This document shows, piece by piece, positions 12,916-22,894 of a stretch of 30,000 bases of DNA. The notes beneath the pieces were generated by a model. It did not search any database, was not told the DNA's origin, and saw only the letters and a list, made by a program, of their open reading frames with translations. Origin of the DNA: Theodoxus fluviatilis. Lineage: Eukaryota > Mollusca > Gastropoda > Cycloneritida > Neritidae. The stretch's first letter is position 1. Every line of letters starts with the position of its first letter. The position numbers and the translations under genes are program-made. The stretch is taken from positions 22,501-52,500 of the forward strand of contig JAWQFJ010014890.1 in the NCBI GenBank assembly GCA_034096865.1. Direction: 5' to 3'.

Positions 12916-13735
12916 TCATCTTACATTCTGTTTGGCGCAGCGGCACTCGAGGTCAAACCACTCAAGAGAACCTCTTCTTATCTTTGGACCTGTAGATACA
13001 GTACGGAGCATACAGTCAGCGTTAGAAATAAGTGTTTGGATAAAACCATGTAGTGCCATATCGACATCTTTGTTTATTGACTGAGAAATTTGATCAAGAT
13101 TAGTTTGAAATTCCGCCGTCTGCAAATGTTGTCTAACTTCGTGGGCTTTCTTGCTGTCCCAAATAAATTTAGTCACCCTCTTTCTGCTACACTTGCCATG
13201 ACGGACTACATCCACACAGACACCTATTTCCATAGGCATGTGGCTGGATAAAACATCATTTCCCACCTTAAAGTTAAAGTGTAAACTGGCATTGTTTGTA
13301 TAAACTATACCATAATCTATAACACTGTTCCCATGTGAGGAAAAATAGGTCAAGCTACCCGTTTTGTCGTTGTCTGCACTACCGTTCAGAATATACATAT
13401 GATAAATTCGGCATAAATTAATCAAAATCTTCCCAAAGTGGTTTTCTGCATTATCTTGGGAGTTTCGGTAGGCAACATTTTCAGGACATTGACAGGTTTC
13501 AACACCATAATCGCTCCATTCGTCGCTTTTACCCTCATCATTACTATGGATATTCCAGCTGCCAGTTCTGGCGTTCAAGTCACCACATATCAAAATTGTC
13601 GCCCTAGGAAACTGTTCTTGTAGTTTGAGTAGTTCTTCTTCCAGTAGTATGATTACATTTGATTTATCTATCCTTATACTAGGGAGAATTCATTGGTGGG
13701 ATATAGACACATATAATTATCTCTCGGATCTGACT
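12916..13735 (-). pseudogene. LINE copy A endonuclease domain (partial)
   Basis: The minus-strand frame 12916-13593 contains GDLNAR at 13567-13584, SVIDYGIV and SSHMP, matching the conserved GDxN, hydrophobic-D and SDH blocks of exonuclease-endonuclease-phosphatase fold LINE endonucleases. The last motif reads SSH rather than SDH. In-frame sequence upstream to about 13735 shows 'LLEEELLKLQEQFPRA' in shifted frames, so the endonuclease N-terminus is present but broken or truncated. Confidence 0.82.
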
Positions 13736-13967
13736 ACCTTCTATCTCTGGATCTGTCTCTCCGTCTGCCTGTTCTCTTTGTTTTACTAAACTATCCAAAT
13801 AACTGAGATTCCATTGTTCCTACATATTTTATCATACAGGCAAGGGATCCCCCTAGATGGCCAATGCCAACAACAGAGGTAGGGAAACGGGGGCTGGGGT
13901 GTGTGTGTATGTGCGTGTATGATAAACAGAGGTCTTGAGGGGGTGGAGGTGGGGTGGAGACAGAGCA
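13736..13967. other. Intron 2 sequence
   Basis: Starts with degenerate CT-rich sequence next to the LINE copy A 5' end, then unremarkable sequence. 'gggggtggaggtggggtgg' near 13938-13957 is G-rich. Confidence 0.4.
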
Positions 13968-14040
13968 CCATGTGACATACTGAGATGACCGGCCATTCGC
14001 CGGTTTTCCCCGTGCCCGGCCTCTGATTGGTCCACGTAAT
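13968..14040 (+). repeat. Left arm of an inverted-repeat pair
   Basis: 'ctgagatgaccgg...cattcgccgg' followed by 'ccccgtgcccggcctctg' and 'attggtccacgt' is the reverse complement of sequence at 15486-15571 with few mismatches. The arms are about 1.45 kb apart. They could be terminal inverted repeats of one element or two independent insertions of a short dispersed repeat in opposite orientation. Confidence 0.8.
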
Positions 14041-14298
14041 TGTTTGATTATTCGAGCCTGTGCTATGTGTACTAGCAATGTATCATCGTGATATGTGTGA
14101 ATTTAAAGTAAATTTGCTTTTTAAATTTGTTAATACAAATTTTCGGTTGTCAGCTTTATATTCCTCCCCTTCCCTGCACAGAAATATATTTACTAGGGGT
14201 ATGTTACGTATGTAGTCCCTCAATTTTGAAAATTAAATCAATGGCACTAATGTTTAGATCAAAGCCTAAACTTAAATGCACAGACAAGTGTGCACGAG

Positions 14299-14482
14299 CG
14301 CGCACACACACAAACACACACATTCAAAAACACACACAAGCACACACACACATACACAAACACAAAGCACACACACTCACAAACACAAAGCTACAGATAG
14401 CCACTCTCAGATATACATGTACATCTGAGCACACACATGCACATACACACACAAATAATACATAAACACAAAGCACACAAGT

Positions 14483-14513
<31 letters not shown>
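14299..14513. repeat. (CA)n then (GT)n microsatellite pair
   Basis: CA-rich repeats with AAACACAAAG interruptions from 14299 to about 14480, switching at 14481 to (GT)n up to 14513. The two tracts can pair as a hairpin. The region lies between the two inverted-repeat arms. Confidence 0.93.
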
Positions 14514-15485
14514 CTGAGTGATGACATACAAGTTTGTACTACTATAAATGCAATATTTACACTTACAAGTAAGAATGGAAAATTTTAAAAATTTGATGAA
14601 AATATTAATTTTATCAGGAGAATTCTTGGAGTTTTAGTCGTATAAATGCATCAAATTCAACAACAAAAATAAAAATTCCTCCCTTTGTATAGATAGCATA
14701 GTAAAAGTGAAAATCATTGTACATGCAAGTATGCTTTACGTGAAGGCAGGATTGTGAAATGTGGGATGAAAAACACATAAAGAATTAAACAAACAACTTT
14801 GGGGTGTGTACAGCACTAAACATTGTGAACATGGAAGTGACAGTTTCAAAGGTATTAAGAAGGCCAGAAGAATGGAAACTGGAAATGCACAAGTGGGGAA
14901 GATAGAGCTGGAGCTACACTCTTCTTTTGGTTGTTTTACCTTTACTTCTCCAGGTGTCTCAGAGTGCAGATTACTCCATACAGATATTTTGAAGCTGCTC
15001 GAATAGTCAAACACTCGATCAGTGTGCATTACATGCACTTTATTAGATTCGCCGTACTCTCAAAAATCGTCTCAGATACGTTTCAATCTGCTCTGCTGAT
15101 ATCGCACTTACACAAACCAGTTTTGTAAGTCTAACGCTGCACAACTCTCAACAGAAAAACACAGAGATGACGTTTCTAGTGGAATGTGATGACCATACAC
15201 CGTGCTTTTGCATGTATAAATTCATGCAATCCTCACCGAATCATCACTAGGCAATGCGTGCAACTCGTAGATGTACAAATCCAATTTTAAAAATCGACAC
15301 TACGTCTGTTGTCGCAATGGCTGTCGTAATAGAATTCTAACTTATAGAACTCCGTAAGAGAAATCCGACTAAATGTAACACTACTGCAAATTAAATCGAT
15401 ACAATTTATTTACTTCAAACACCCATGCACTGGCGACAAGAGTATCTGTTACGAACGGAGATTTCTACTATCCAGAAACAAAATC
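14514..15485. other. Intron 2, between inverted arms, no gene
   Basis: AT-rich with no recognisable transposase or other coding signature. Frames at 14736-15038 (minus) and 14806-15006 (plus) overlap each other and lack family features. Confidence 0.4.
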
Positions 15486-15571
15486 ACGTGGACCAATCAG
15501 AGGCCGGGCACGGGGAAAGCCGGCGAAAGCCCGGTCATCTCAGAACCCGGTCATCTCAGTACGCCACATGG
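15486..15571 (-). repeat. Right arm of inverted-repeat pair with internal duplication
   Basis: Reverse complement of the 13968-14040 arm, but the segment 'cccggtcatctcag' is present twice (about 15530-15543 and 15546-15559). A third related copy 'ggtcatctcaatacgccaca' follows at about 15570-15589. A CCAATCAG motif lies at 15493-15500. Confidence 0.8.
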
Positions 15572-15829
15572 TCATCTCAATACGCCACACACCATTCTGC
15601 TGACTTCGCAGAAGAAACTTTTACCTGCTAAAAATAAACTGAACTAACCTAATTTCTAGGACAGGTTTTGTGGATCTAGGCCTACAGCAACTCTCTCTAT
15701 TTTCCAACCTAACGCTCACTCTTTCCAGCATAACACAGGCACACAGATGAAAAAATCATTGCAATGGGTGTACATGCTTAACTGTTAACTGTGTGGTTGA
15801 CTGAATCTTATCCATTTGTTACATGTCAG

Positions 15830-15931
15830 GCAAGCCTCACTGATGGAGACAAAGGTCAGGCCCTGAAAATGAAAAGACAGCAAATCCTTCATTCCTTGAA
15901 CGCAGAAGAACATCCTAAAGACCTAGAAGAG
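15830..15931 (+). CDS. MIEAP-C-like protein, exon 3 (residues 103-136)
   Basis: Acceptor 'ttacatgtcag' ends at 15829 and donor GAG|gtatag begins at 15932. The 102-nt exon encodes 34 residues, ASLTDGDKGQALKMKRQQIL to a DLEE end, a charged linker-helix segment. It has no stop in the reading frame and both phases are 0, matching exons 2 and 4. The exon is short and the sequence generic, so on its own it would be weak. The consistent phase, splice sites and position between two well-supported exons carry the call. Confidence 0.65.
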
Positions 15932-16278
15932 GTATAGTCCTTGTTTCAAATTGAGAATACGACGTGTATTTCTGTGGCATGTTGTTACTGAATGCTTTAC
16001 GTGCTGATGGTCTAAGTAACATTCTTTCATACATCCGTTCCTGATTTAAGTTTTGTGTTTAAAATATTTTCCCCCGACATTGTTTCTTTAAACAATATCG
16101 ATCGGAATGCATCAGTTGTTTAAACAAGAGAAAATTTAAGGAATCTGGCGAGGTCACTGTGCAAAGATGAACGATGCCTTTGAGAAAAATGAACTTACGT
16201 TTGCAGTGCTTTAGATGATTCTCTTAAGGTTTATCGGTCCTGTCTCTTGTACTTTTATTCATACGTTTCTTTCTGCAG
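15932..16278. other. Intron 3
   Basis: 347 bp, AT-rich. It ends with the long polypyrimidine acceptor 'cgtttctttctgcag'. No other feature seen. Confidence 0.65.
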
Positions 16279-17622
16279 CAATGCCTACAGAATGTCCGAC
16301 GCGCCGAACTTGTCATCGAAGAGGAATACCTGCCCACTTTTGTGCATGGCTTGGTGGACCTCTGCTACCACATGCATTTGCAGGAAATTCCTCTTTTCCT
16401 CGACTTTTCATTTGGCCCTGGATCACCTTTTGATAACAGTCTCTTGACAACAGAAGATGGAAGTAAACTTCCTGCACCAGGTGCAGTTGTCAAGCTTGTA
16501 ATGCAGCCTCCACTTCTACGGCAAGCGGGAGGTTCAGTACTGAGCAAGGGAGTGGTCGTTGTTTGGGAAACGTGCACAGTTGCAGAGGGCCAGAAAGATA
16601 TTTCCAACGAATCTAGCTTGAATCAAGAGGCTTCAGTCAATGATGCTAAAAGCACAAATCTCTCGACGGAAGCCAGCCAAAATCCACAAAGTACGGAAAG
16701 CAGTGCGGAGACGAAAGACCGAGAACACCAGCCAGGGTCGCCAAATCCGGTGGCGACGGAAGCCATTGTACAAGCATCCGTCAAGAACGGAAACGAGAAT
16801 GTTGATCACCATGACGTCATCAAACAACAAACAACCACGCACGAATCTGCCAAACTACACGTATCTCCAAATACACAATCAATGGGAAACGGCAAACTTG
16901 AAGATGTTCACCTCCTTTCAGGAGATGATACAAACACCAACACGTCTTCTGCCGATAAGCAAGGCTCTGAGGGCGAGAAGAGGCAAGACCAAGGAGTAGA
17001 ACCTGATCCAGCCAAAATTTCTAGTGAGATAGATTCTTCAAAGGATGTCAAAGCCAATGATGACCTACCTTCTGCAGGAGCTGATACAAACACCGACACG
17101 TCTTCTGCCGAAAAGCAAGGCTCTGAGGGCGAGAAGAGACAAGACCAAGGAGTAGAACCTGATCCAGCCAACACTGCTGGTGAGACGGATTCTTCAAAGA
17201 ATGGCAAAGCCGATGATCACCTACCTTCTGCAGGAGCTGATACAAACACCGACACGTCTTCTGCCGAAAAGCAAGGCTCTGCGGGGAAGAAGAGACAAAA
17301 CCAAAGAGTAGAACCTGATCCAGCCAACACTGCTTGTGAGGCGGATTCTTCAAAGAATGGCAAAGCCGATGATCACCTACCTTCTGCAGGAGCTGATACA
17401 AACACCGACACGTCTTCTGCCGAAAAGCAAGGCTCTGCGGGGAAGAAGAGACAAAACCAAAGAGTAGAACCTGATCCAGCAAAAACTTCTAGTGAGATAG
17501 ATTCTTCAAAGGATGGCAAAGCCGATGATCACCTACCTTCTGCAGGAGCTGATACAAACACCGACACGTCTTCTGCCGAAAAGCAAGGCTCTGAGGCGAG
17601 AAGAGGCAAGACCAAGGAGTAG
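16279..17622 (+). CDS. MIEAP-C-like protein, exon 4: domain end plus acidic 52-aa repeat tail (residues 137-583)
   Basis: Enters after ctgcag|CAATGC in phase 0. Residues of about 146-180 include 'EEEYLPTFVHGLVDLCYHM' then 'EIPLFLDF', and residues 216-234 read 'RQAGGSVLSKGVVVVWE'. These resemble the 'D...F....V.LCW.M..QDPP..L' and 'GGPLLSKGVVQ' blocks that close MIEAP C-terminal domains. A Ser/Thr/Asn-rich linker follows. From residue 352 a 52-residue unit repeats (start positions 16924, 17080, 17236, 17392, 17548), rich in D, E, S, T, K and Q and presumably disordered. In the fifth unit a missing G at 17595-17596 shifts the frame and produces TAG at 17620-17622. Further repeat sequence continues to 17822 in another frame. 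No membrane segment is present. Function of the tail is unknown. Confidence 0.72.
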   Translation, partial: QCLQNVRRAELVIEEEYLPTFVHGLVDLCYHMHLQEIPLFLDFSFGPGSPFDNSLLTTEDGSKLPAPGAVVKLVMQPPLLRQAGGSVLSKGVVVVWETCTVAEGQKDISNESSLNQEASVNDAKSTNLSTEASQNPQSTESSAETKDREHQPGSPNPVATEAIVQASVKNGNENVDHHDVIKQQTTTHESAKLHVSPNTQSMGNGKLEDVHLLSGDDTNTNTSSADKQGSEGEKRQDQGVEPDPAKISSEIDSSKDVKANDDLPSAGADTNTDTSSAEKQGSEGEKRQDQGVEPDPANTAGETDSSKNGKADDHLPSAGADTNTDTSSAEKQGSAGKKRQNQRVEPDPANTACEADSSKNGKADDHLPSAGADTNTDTSSAEKQGSAGKKRQNQRVEPDPAKTSSEIDSSKDGKADDHLPSAGADTNTDTSSAEKQGSEARRGKTKE

Positions 17623-17822
17623 AACCTGATCCAGCCAAAACTTCTGGTGAGATAGATTCTTCAAAGGATGGCAAAGCCGATGATGACCTACCTTCTGCAG
17701 GAGCTGATACAAACACCGACACGTCTTCTGCCGAAAAGCAAGGCTCTGAGGGCGAGAAGAGACAAGACCAAGGAGAAGAACCTGATCCAGCCAAAACTCT
17801 TGGTGAAACGAATTCTTCATAG
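16924..17822 (+). repeat. 156-bp coding minisatellite (five units plus a partial)
   Basis: Units begin at 16924, 17080, 17236, 17392, 17548 and 17703, with spacing 156, 156, 156, 156 and 155. Units 3 and 4 share 'GSAGKKRQNQRVEPDPA' while units 1 and 2 share 'GSEGEKRQDQGVEPDPA'. Variants are patchy, consistent with unequal exchange or conversion. The 155-bp spacing is the frameshifting unit. Minus-strand frames over this array are shadows. Confidence 0.96.
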
Positions 17823-17842
17823 AATGGCACAGCAAAAATAAA
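17623..17842 (+). other. Out-of-frame repeat remainder and candidate 3' UTR start
   Basis: 17623-17822 continues the tandem repeat in the frame displaced by one base and would end at TAG 17820-17822. AATAAA at 17837-17842 is the nearest polyadenylation signal to the stop and fits a short 3' UTR. A cleavage site cannot be confirmed. Confidence 0.55.
17837..17842 (+). promoter_or_regulatory. Candidate polyadenylation signal of the MIEAP-like gene
   Basis: AATAAA 215 bp after the annotated stop, inside 'gcaaaaataaaggc'. Another AATAAA lies far downstream at 19723-19728, so this one is favoured by proximity only. Confidence 0.4.
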
Positions 17843-19772
17843 GGCATAATTCCCTGCAAAAACGGTCATAAACATAACGAAGACACTTGGCAATGAACCA
17901 GGCTTTTTTATCTGGGAGTTGAACTCACAAAACACCGGCTTCTGGTCGTATCAAGCCTTTCCAAGACGCTATTTCAGAAAACCGGAAACCTATAGAAAGT
18001 GGCAATGCTGCAAATGCAGAGCAACTAGAGACCAGTCATCCAGCTGGAAAGCATCTGACAACCTGATCCTGTCTAATCATCTAAAGAAAAGTGGTCTCCT
18101 ATGAATGATAGCCCAGGAAAGCGCCAATGAGCTGTTGAATACATAAAATGCAAGATATATTGTTGTTTATAGTGTGGATTATTGCTATTTGCTTCGGGAA
18201 TCCAACATATTTCTTGCAAGCATTAATTTTGGATCATGGTATGCCCTGAAATGCTCGTACTTTGCATGCAATTTATGTGTGTTATATGTGTGCTCTTGGT
18301 ATTAGTATTAAAAAAGACTCGTAGTTTTTACTTCGATCGTGTATTTTTGCGTTCATACTCACTTCACAAACACTTTAACACCATGCTTTACAACAAAGTA
18401 AGCATGTGTTTTCCGAAATGTTTGTGAACTTTATAATGGATTTTGCCCTGCACCAGATTTGGATTATTCATTATAATTGACCATAAGTGTGTGTTCAAGA
18501 TGCCATTCTTAATTTGTTTTGTTTTGCATTACTTTGACAACGTAATTCATTACACATGATCCTGTGTGTCTCGGGACGTAGCACACACAACTTAAGAGGT
18601 CAAGAATACACTTTCTAATAATGATTCATTGTTGAAAGACCGCTTGATTCGTTGCGGTGTATAGTGTTATGAACAGTACACGAGGCATGAGAAAAGTGAA
18701 ACTGATAACAGGAAGGGGAAGACCATAATTGAAATAGAGAGCATGGATCGAATATTTTCACTCTTTATCGTTTGATCAAACACGAAGCGGAAACGCCCCT
18801 GATTTTATATCCCGAACACTGGATTGATAGTTCACATATTTAGCACGTATATAATAATGTTGCACTGCAGATATTCTGTATCCCGTCTCTAGTAGAAGAC
18901 GGCGATCTCAGAAGGCAGGTGTTCTTTTGATCTCTTGGACTAACTGATTTTACAGGCTTGAGTGTCCATTTGGATTTGATGTAAACTGTTTTCCGCGTGT
19001 AATTTAAAACTACACAGGGCTTCATTTTATTATTCCTTCTAGATTACTGTTTATTGTATTGCGTTTGATCATTCCAAGGTGACATGTACTCAATGTATCC
19101 GGCTTTAAATGGAATACGCGACTTGAAGCCGCAGATCATTTCAGATGAACGACGTGCGAAGGTTCACAAGACACAGGGAATTATGTCTCCTTCGCTGCTT
19201 GTTTGATATACCAATGCACTGACCAGAAAAGCATGATTGAAAACGGGTATCGCTGTCTTTATTAGCGTCGAAAGAGCAAGCGCTGCAACTGCTTTGAATG
19301 ACTGCAGTCGTCAAAGAGATAATGTTTCAACTTGCCCAAAGGCTCTTATCCATCGTGTGGACAAACTTCTAAATTTGTTTTCGCTTTTAATGCTACTGGA
19401 AAAGGTAAGATATTTTGTATGTTCATTTGCAAATATTCTCCTCCAAAGTAGTTTAGCTATGGAACTATAAGATGTTTAATATTTCGTACGTGCTGGAATG
19501 TAACATTGACTATGTAACATTCATGTGTCTTTAAGCTTAGCATAGCTTTGCAAATAAGTAGGTTATATTCAAAATAGAATGTCTGATAGAGATCATGATT
19601 CATGAGTATTCATTGATATCACATTATTGTATTAGTTACTAATACAATCAGCTTCTGCAACTGCTTATGAGTCAGCCAAATATCATCACTTTCTTGACAC
19701 GTGTGCAAACTGCTTTTTGATCAATAAAGCTTTCGATGTATCCTCAAGTATATGCTATTGACCGACTTTACT
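17843..19772. other. 3' flank, no gene recognised
   Basis: About 1.9 kb of AT-rich sequence. Short frames at 17919-18104, 18236-18427 and 19237-19470 have no recognisable domain, splice context or codon signature. Confidence 0.45.
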
Positions 19773-19786
19773 CCCCCCCCCCCCCC
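19773..19786. repeat. (C)14 homopolymer
   Basis: Fourteen consecutive C residues. This is a likely sequencing-length uncertainty and a G-quadruplex/i-motif candidate. Confidence 0.95.
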
Positions 19787-20260
19787 GTATTTTAAACATA
19801 CTAAATATTATTGTATTTCGCAGAGCTGTATTGCGCAAAGAACTCGCCAGGAAAAATGAAAGACGCTGTGACTGAGAAAGGTCTCTGTTACAAACACCAA
19901 AGCCATCGTGACAATTTTCTTAGCATTCCTGCTGCTGTCTTTACACATCTTGCAATTGTCTTGCACCAACACGCTTTTTATCCGGATAGAGCAAGTTCTG
20001 GTCGAGACACTCCTCTGTAGTTGCTTGCATTTAACTGATGCAGTTTTCAAAGCTTCACAGAAACCATATTTGCATCCTTGAACATTCTTTCTCCCCTCCC
20101 AGGTTTATGTAACACCTGTGAGGGCACTGAACGCACACAACGGTTCGACCAGCTCTTAATGTGCTCGTGAGTCATCACTGGGTTAGAATACTTTCCATGG
20201 TGGGAAATGCTTTGGTAACAGACGGTTTGTCTTATTTGTGTGCATCCATGGAGCCCAGTG

Positions 20261-20261
<1 letters not shown>
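19787..20261. other. Unassigned sequence
   Basis: No recognised feature. Overlapping frames on both strands at 19808-20050 look like chance. Confidence 0.4.
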
Positions 20262-20305
<44 letters not shown>

Positions 20306-20490
20306 GTGTGAGTGTGTTTGTGTGTGTTTGTGTGTGTGTGTGTGTGTGTTTTGTGTGAGTGTGTTTGTGTGTGTTTGTGTGTGTGTGTGTGTATGTGTGG
20401 GTGTGCGTGTGTATGTGTGTGTGTATGTATGTGTGTGTTTGTGTTTGTGTGCGTGTATGTGTGTGTGTGTGTGTGCGTGTTTGCATGTGT
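20262..20490. repeat. (GT)n microsatellite with a duplicated 53-bp-type interruption pattern
   Basis: Pure GT, then 'tttgtgtgagtgtgtttgtgtgtgtttg' appears twice (about 20300-20330 and 20349-20378), showing segmental duplication inside the array. GTAT and GCGT variants follow. Confidence 0.95.
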
Positions 20491-20678
20491 GGATTGGATT
20501 GATGGTGTTTTACGGCCTATCAGTCTTTGTAGGCTCTGTAAGGCCAGAAAGCACGAACATCTTTAGAACAGTTTAGAGTAAACGCAAATCAAGTCACGGT
20601 GTCCCTAGTTATTCGCCTCTTACGAATTGCGTAGGGAGACGCGGTGAGCCAATTCTTACCCCGAACCCACAGGGGGAT
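20491..20678 (+). mobile_element. SINE-like dispersed repeat of molluscan type
   Basis: Starts 'ggattggattgatggtgttt', includes 'tcgcctcttacgaattgcgt' and 'gagacgcggtgagccaattc', and ends 'ccgaacccacagggggatt'. I recognise this order of blocks (TGGTGTTTTACG, CGCCTCTTACGA, CCGAACCCACAGGGGG) as an abundant short dispersed repeat in molluscan genomes, but cannot name the family. No internal coding frame and no clear tRNA head. It is flanked on both sides by (GT)n. Confidence 0.55.
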
Positions 20679-20683
20679 TGCAT

Positions 20684-20749
20684 GTGTGTGTGTGTGTACG
20701 TACGTGCATGCATGTGTGCGTGTATGTGTGCATGTGCGCGTGTGTGTGA
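20684..20749. repeat. (GT)n/(GCAT) microsatellite
   Basis: GT units with GTAC and GCAT interruptions directly after the SINE-like repeat. Together with 20262-20490 this looks like one GT array split by the insertion. Confidence 0.9.
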
Positions 20750-20833
20750 AGTATAAAACAGTTTGAAACCCAGATACGAGTATAGGTGTCAAATCGTCGT
20801 ATGACGTCACTACCCTTACCCTTTACGTTTACC

Positions 20834-21060
20834 TCAGGGCTTCCCATTGTGATCAAACTCCAATGTCATCAAGACAGTTACTGGCGGCATCACACGAACA
20901 ATAACGGAATCAGTATTGAGTCGTGGATGTTGTGGTAGTCCGTTCTGCAACATCTCTGCAAGGTCGACTGTCCAGCTGGCCATAGCAAGCTGCACCGGCT
21001 CCAGCGTTGTCACAATCTCAATCACTGCGAGTTCAATGGGCAGAATGGCTGCTTTTTTCA
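20834..21060 (-). other. Open minus-strand stretch, possible exon of an unknown gene
   Basis: A minus-strand frame of about 65-75 codons ends in TGA just before 20834 and reads 'ELAVIEIVTTLEPVQLA' then 'MLQNGLPQHPRLNTDSV'. The composition (regular hydrophobic spacing, GC higher than the surroundings) resembles a real exon. The opposite strand is open as well (20916-21233), no polypyrimidine acceptor precedes it and I recognise no family. A decayed exon or chance are equally likely. Confidence 0.2.
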
Positions 21061-21374
21061 GCTTAGGTCTCTTTCAAGATGAATCACCGTCAATGAGATA
21101 CCGGGTTATAAAGCATATGGTCATAACGGGGCAGCAATTGGTCTTTCCTGATTTATGTGTTGACAAAATTCAAATGCCACTCACAGTATCATCACCTGTA
21201 ACAAATCAAGATGTTGAAGCTCTCAGTTTTTAATCCCCTTACATGACTGTCTGTATGTCTTCCACCATGTGTCTGTCTTTAACCTTTTTGCAAACTGATG
21301 TGTAACTGAACGACTAGTCAAAATGACATGACCTGCTTAGCAGTCTCTCCACTATTGCAGCTACTCGTCCACTC

Positions 21375-21605
21375 ACATCTACCTAAATACTTGCCTACTT
21401 GCATCATCTCACTTACCTGCCTACCTATCTACCTACCTCCCTCGCTCCCTGCCTGCCTGCCTGCCCACCCACCCGCACGCCTGCCTGCCTGCCTCCCCAC
21501 CCGCCCGCCTGCCTACCTTTCTGGCTGGCTCGCTGTCTGCCCGCCTGCCTGCCTGCCTACCTGGTTGGCTGCCTGCCTGCCTGCGTACCTGCTTACCTAC
21601 CCTTG
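21375..21605. repeat. (CCTG)n/(CCTA)n tetranucleotide repeat region
   Basis: CCTGCCTGCC and CTACCTAC blocks with CCCACCCG interruptions. Long open frames in several phases (poly Cys-Leu-Pro-Ala) are composition artefacts. Confidence 0.93.
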
Positions 21606-22639
21606 CTCTGATTCTCCTGCAATCCTGCCTTCCCTGTTGCTTACATAACCGTCCATCTACCAACTCGCTGTGACTCCAACAACAAGATGTATGGCGGCCA
21701 GTCTAACTTGCAAATGACTTCCAAACTCGAGATGCTTTCGTTCCTTCCAAGGGCTACTCACCATCAAGTTATCACATTATATACCAATCATCCCATTTCT
21801 TGATTTCTGTACGCATCTTTTATAGGGGTCTAAAACAAATCATAAACAAATTTCAGAAACAACAAATTCTACAGGAAAACGGACTACTCTCGAATGCACG
21901 GCACTTACTCGAGAAAGCATACTCAACCAAAACACAAAACAAAGAGCTGTTCATAGTTTCGGAACAGCCACCGCTTCTCGCTTAAAACTTCTTATCAGAA
22001 TACTTTTATGCATTTGTTGGGACAGACGTTCAGCAATATATACGTTTGCTGTCAACGATGGATGGTCCGTTTTAAAAAGGCCAGTCTGAGTCCCAACTCG
22101 CAGCGTCACGCTTCGAGCAACATTGCACTGCTTGGAGTGTGACCCTGCGGGCAAAGCCTGCCAATACTTATAGAAACAATAAATCAGCACATTGTCATGA
22201 AAACATTTACGCACTGAAAGTGTCAACTGAAAACATTTGCGCACTGAAGGTGTTAAAAGACAACTCGAGGTGAACACTACATACCTTCCTTTCTTCCTTC
22301 CCCTTCCCCTCCTCCCAATCCCACCCCACCCCCTTCCTCCTCCGTTACGTCCTGTCGGAGCAATAGCTCCTTCATTAAGAAAGATGTGGTATGTGTAGGC
22401 AGAAAAAATGCAAAAACATTTAGCGAGACATGCCGGTAGGAGTGACTACACAAGGAAGGTCGGATATTCCACAGAAAGGTGTGAAGCTTTTGAACCATTG
22501 TAAGGAGATACGAGATCGAGATCTCGGCTCAGCTCTACCTTGTGCGATTGAAATTTGAAGATAGTTGACGTCAGTTGGAGCAAGAGAGAGTAACTCAGGC
22601 AAAAAGTACTTTCTTCTTAAAAAAGCAGTGAGTGTCCAA

Positions 22640-22640
<1 letters not shown>
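21606..22640. other. Unassigned sequence
   Basis: No gene recognised. A pyrimidine-rich C-tract stretch at about 22283-22342 (CCCCTTCCCC, CCCACCCC) could form a G-quadruplex on the minus strand. Two near copies of 'aaacattt(a/g)cgcactgaa(a/g)gtgt' lie at about 22201-22221 and 22232-22252. Confidence 0.4.
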
Positions 22641-22672
<32 letters not shown>

Positions 22673-22722
22673 CAGAGAGAGAAAGAGAGAGAAAGAGAGA
22701 GAAAGAGAGATAAAGAGAGATT
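22641..22722. repeat. (GA)n microsatellite
   Basis: AGAGAG with AAAG and ACAG interruptions. In the orientation of the LTR fragment to its right it is a CT tract. Confidence 0.95.
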
Positions 22723-22894
22723 TTAGTTTAAGATAGCTTTGGAAGGACACGCACCCGTCAGTCAATACACTGTATGAGACGACAATGACAGACTGCACAC
22801 ACTGATAGTGATACTCCGAACGAAATGAAAATAGTATTGTGGAGATGGAGATGAAAGCCGGTGGTAAGGTTCGAGCGGTGAGGAGCTCGAGGTT

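Larger units (their letters stand above)
11347..13735 (-). mobile_element. Decayed LINE (copy A): endonuclease, reverse transcriptase, C-terminal domain
   Basis: On the minus strand the order is endonuclease, linker, reverse transcriptase, C-terminal region, as in APE-type non-LTR retrotransposons. The frame is broken by several frameshifts and stops, and the 5' end is missing. The C-terminal block beginning 'DSWVEAAKSVEVCLAKL' at about 11700 is the same family as the sense copy B at 27208-29322 (for example GTNNDKGFI versus GTNNVKGFI). Relative to copy B, about 500 bp between the RT 3' end and this block is deleted. The clade cannot be fixed by eye; it is neither the CR1/L2 type nor an obvious RTE. 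It lies antisense in intron 2 of the MIEAP-like gene. Confidence 0.88.

Noticed and set aside
16640..16999. Plus-strand 119-codon frame overlapping exon 4
   Set aside because: It is another phase of exon 4. The exon 4 frame continues the spliced protein and contains the domain motifs.
16908..17935. Minus-strand frames over the coding repeat array (99-148 codons)
   Set aside because: Shadows of the plus-strand coding repeat: its 156-bp period is divisible by three, and the plus strand has splice sites and domain support.
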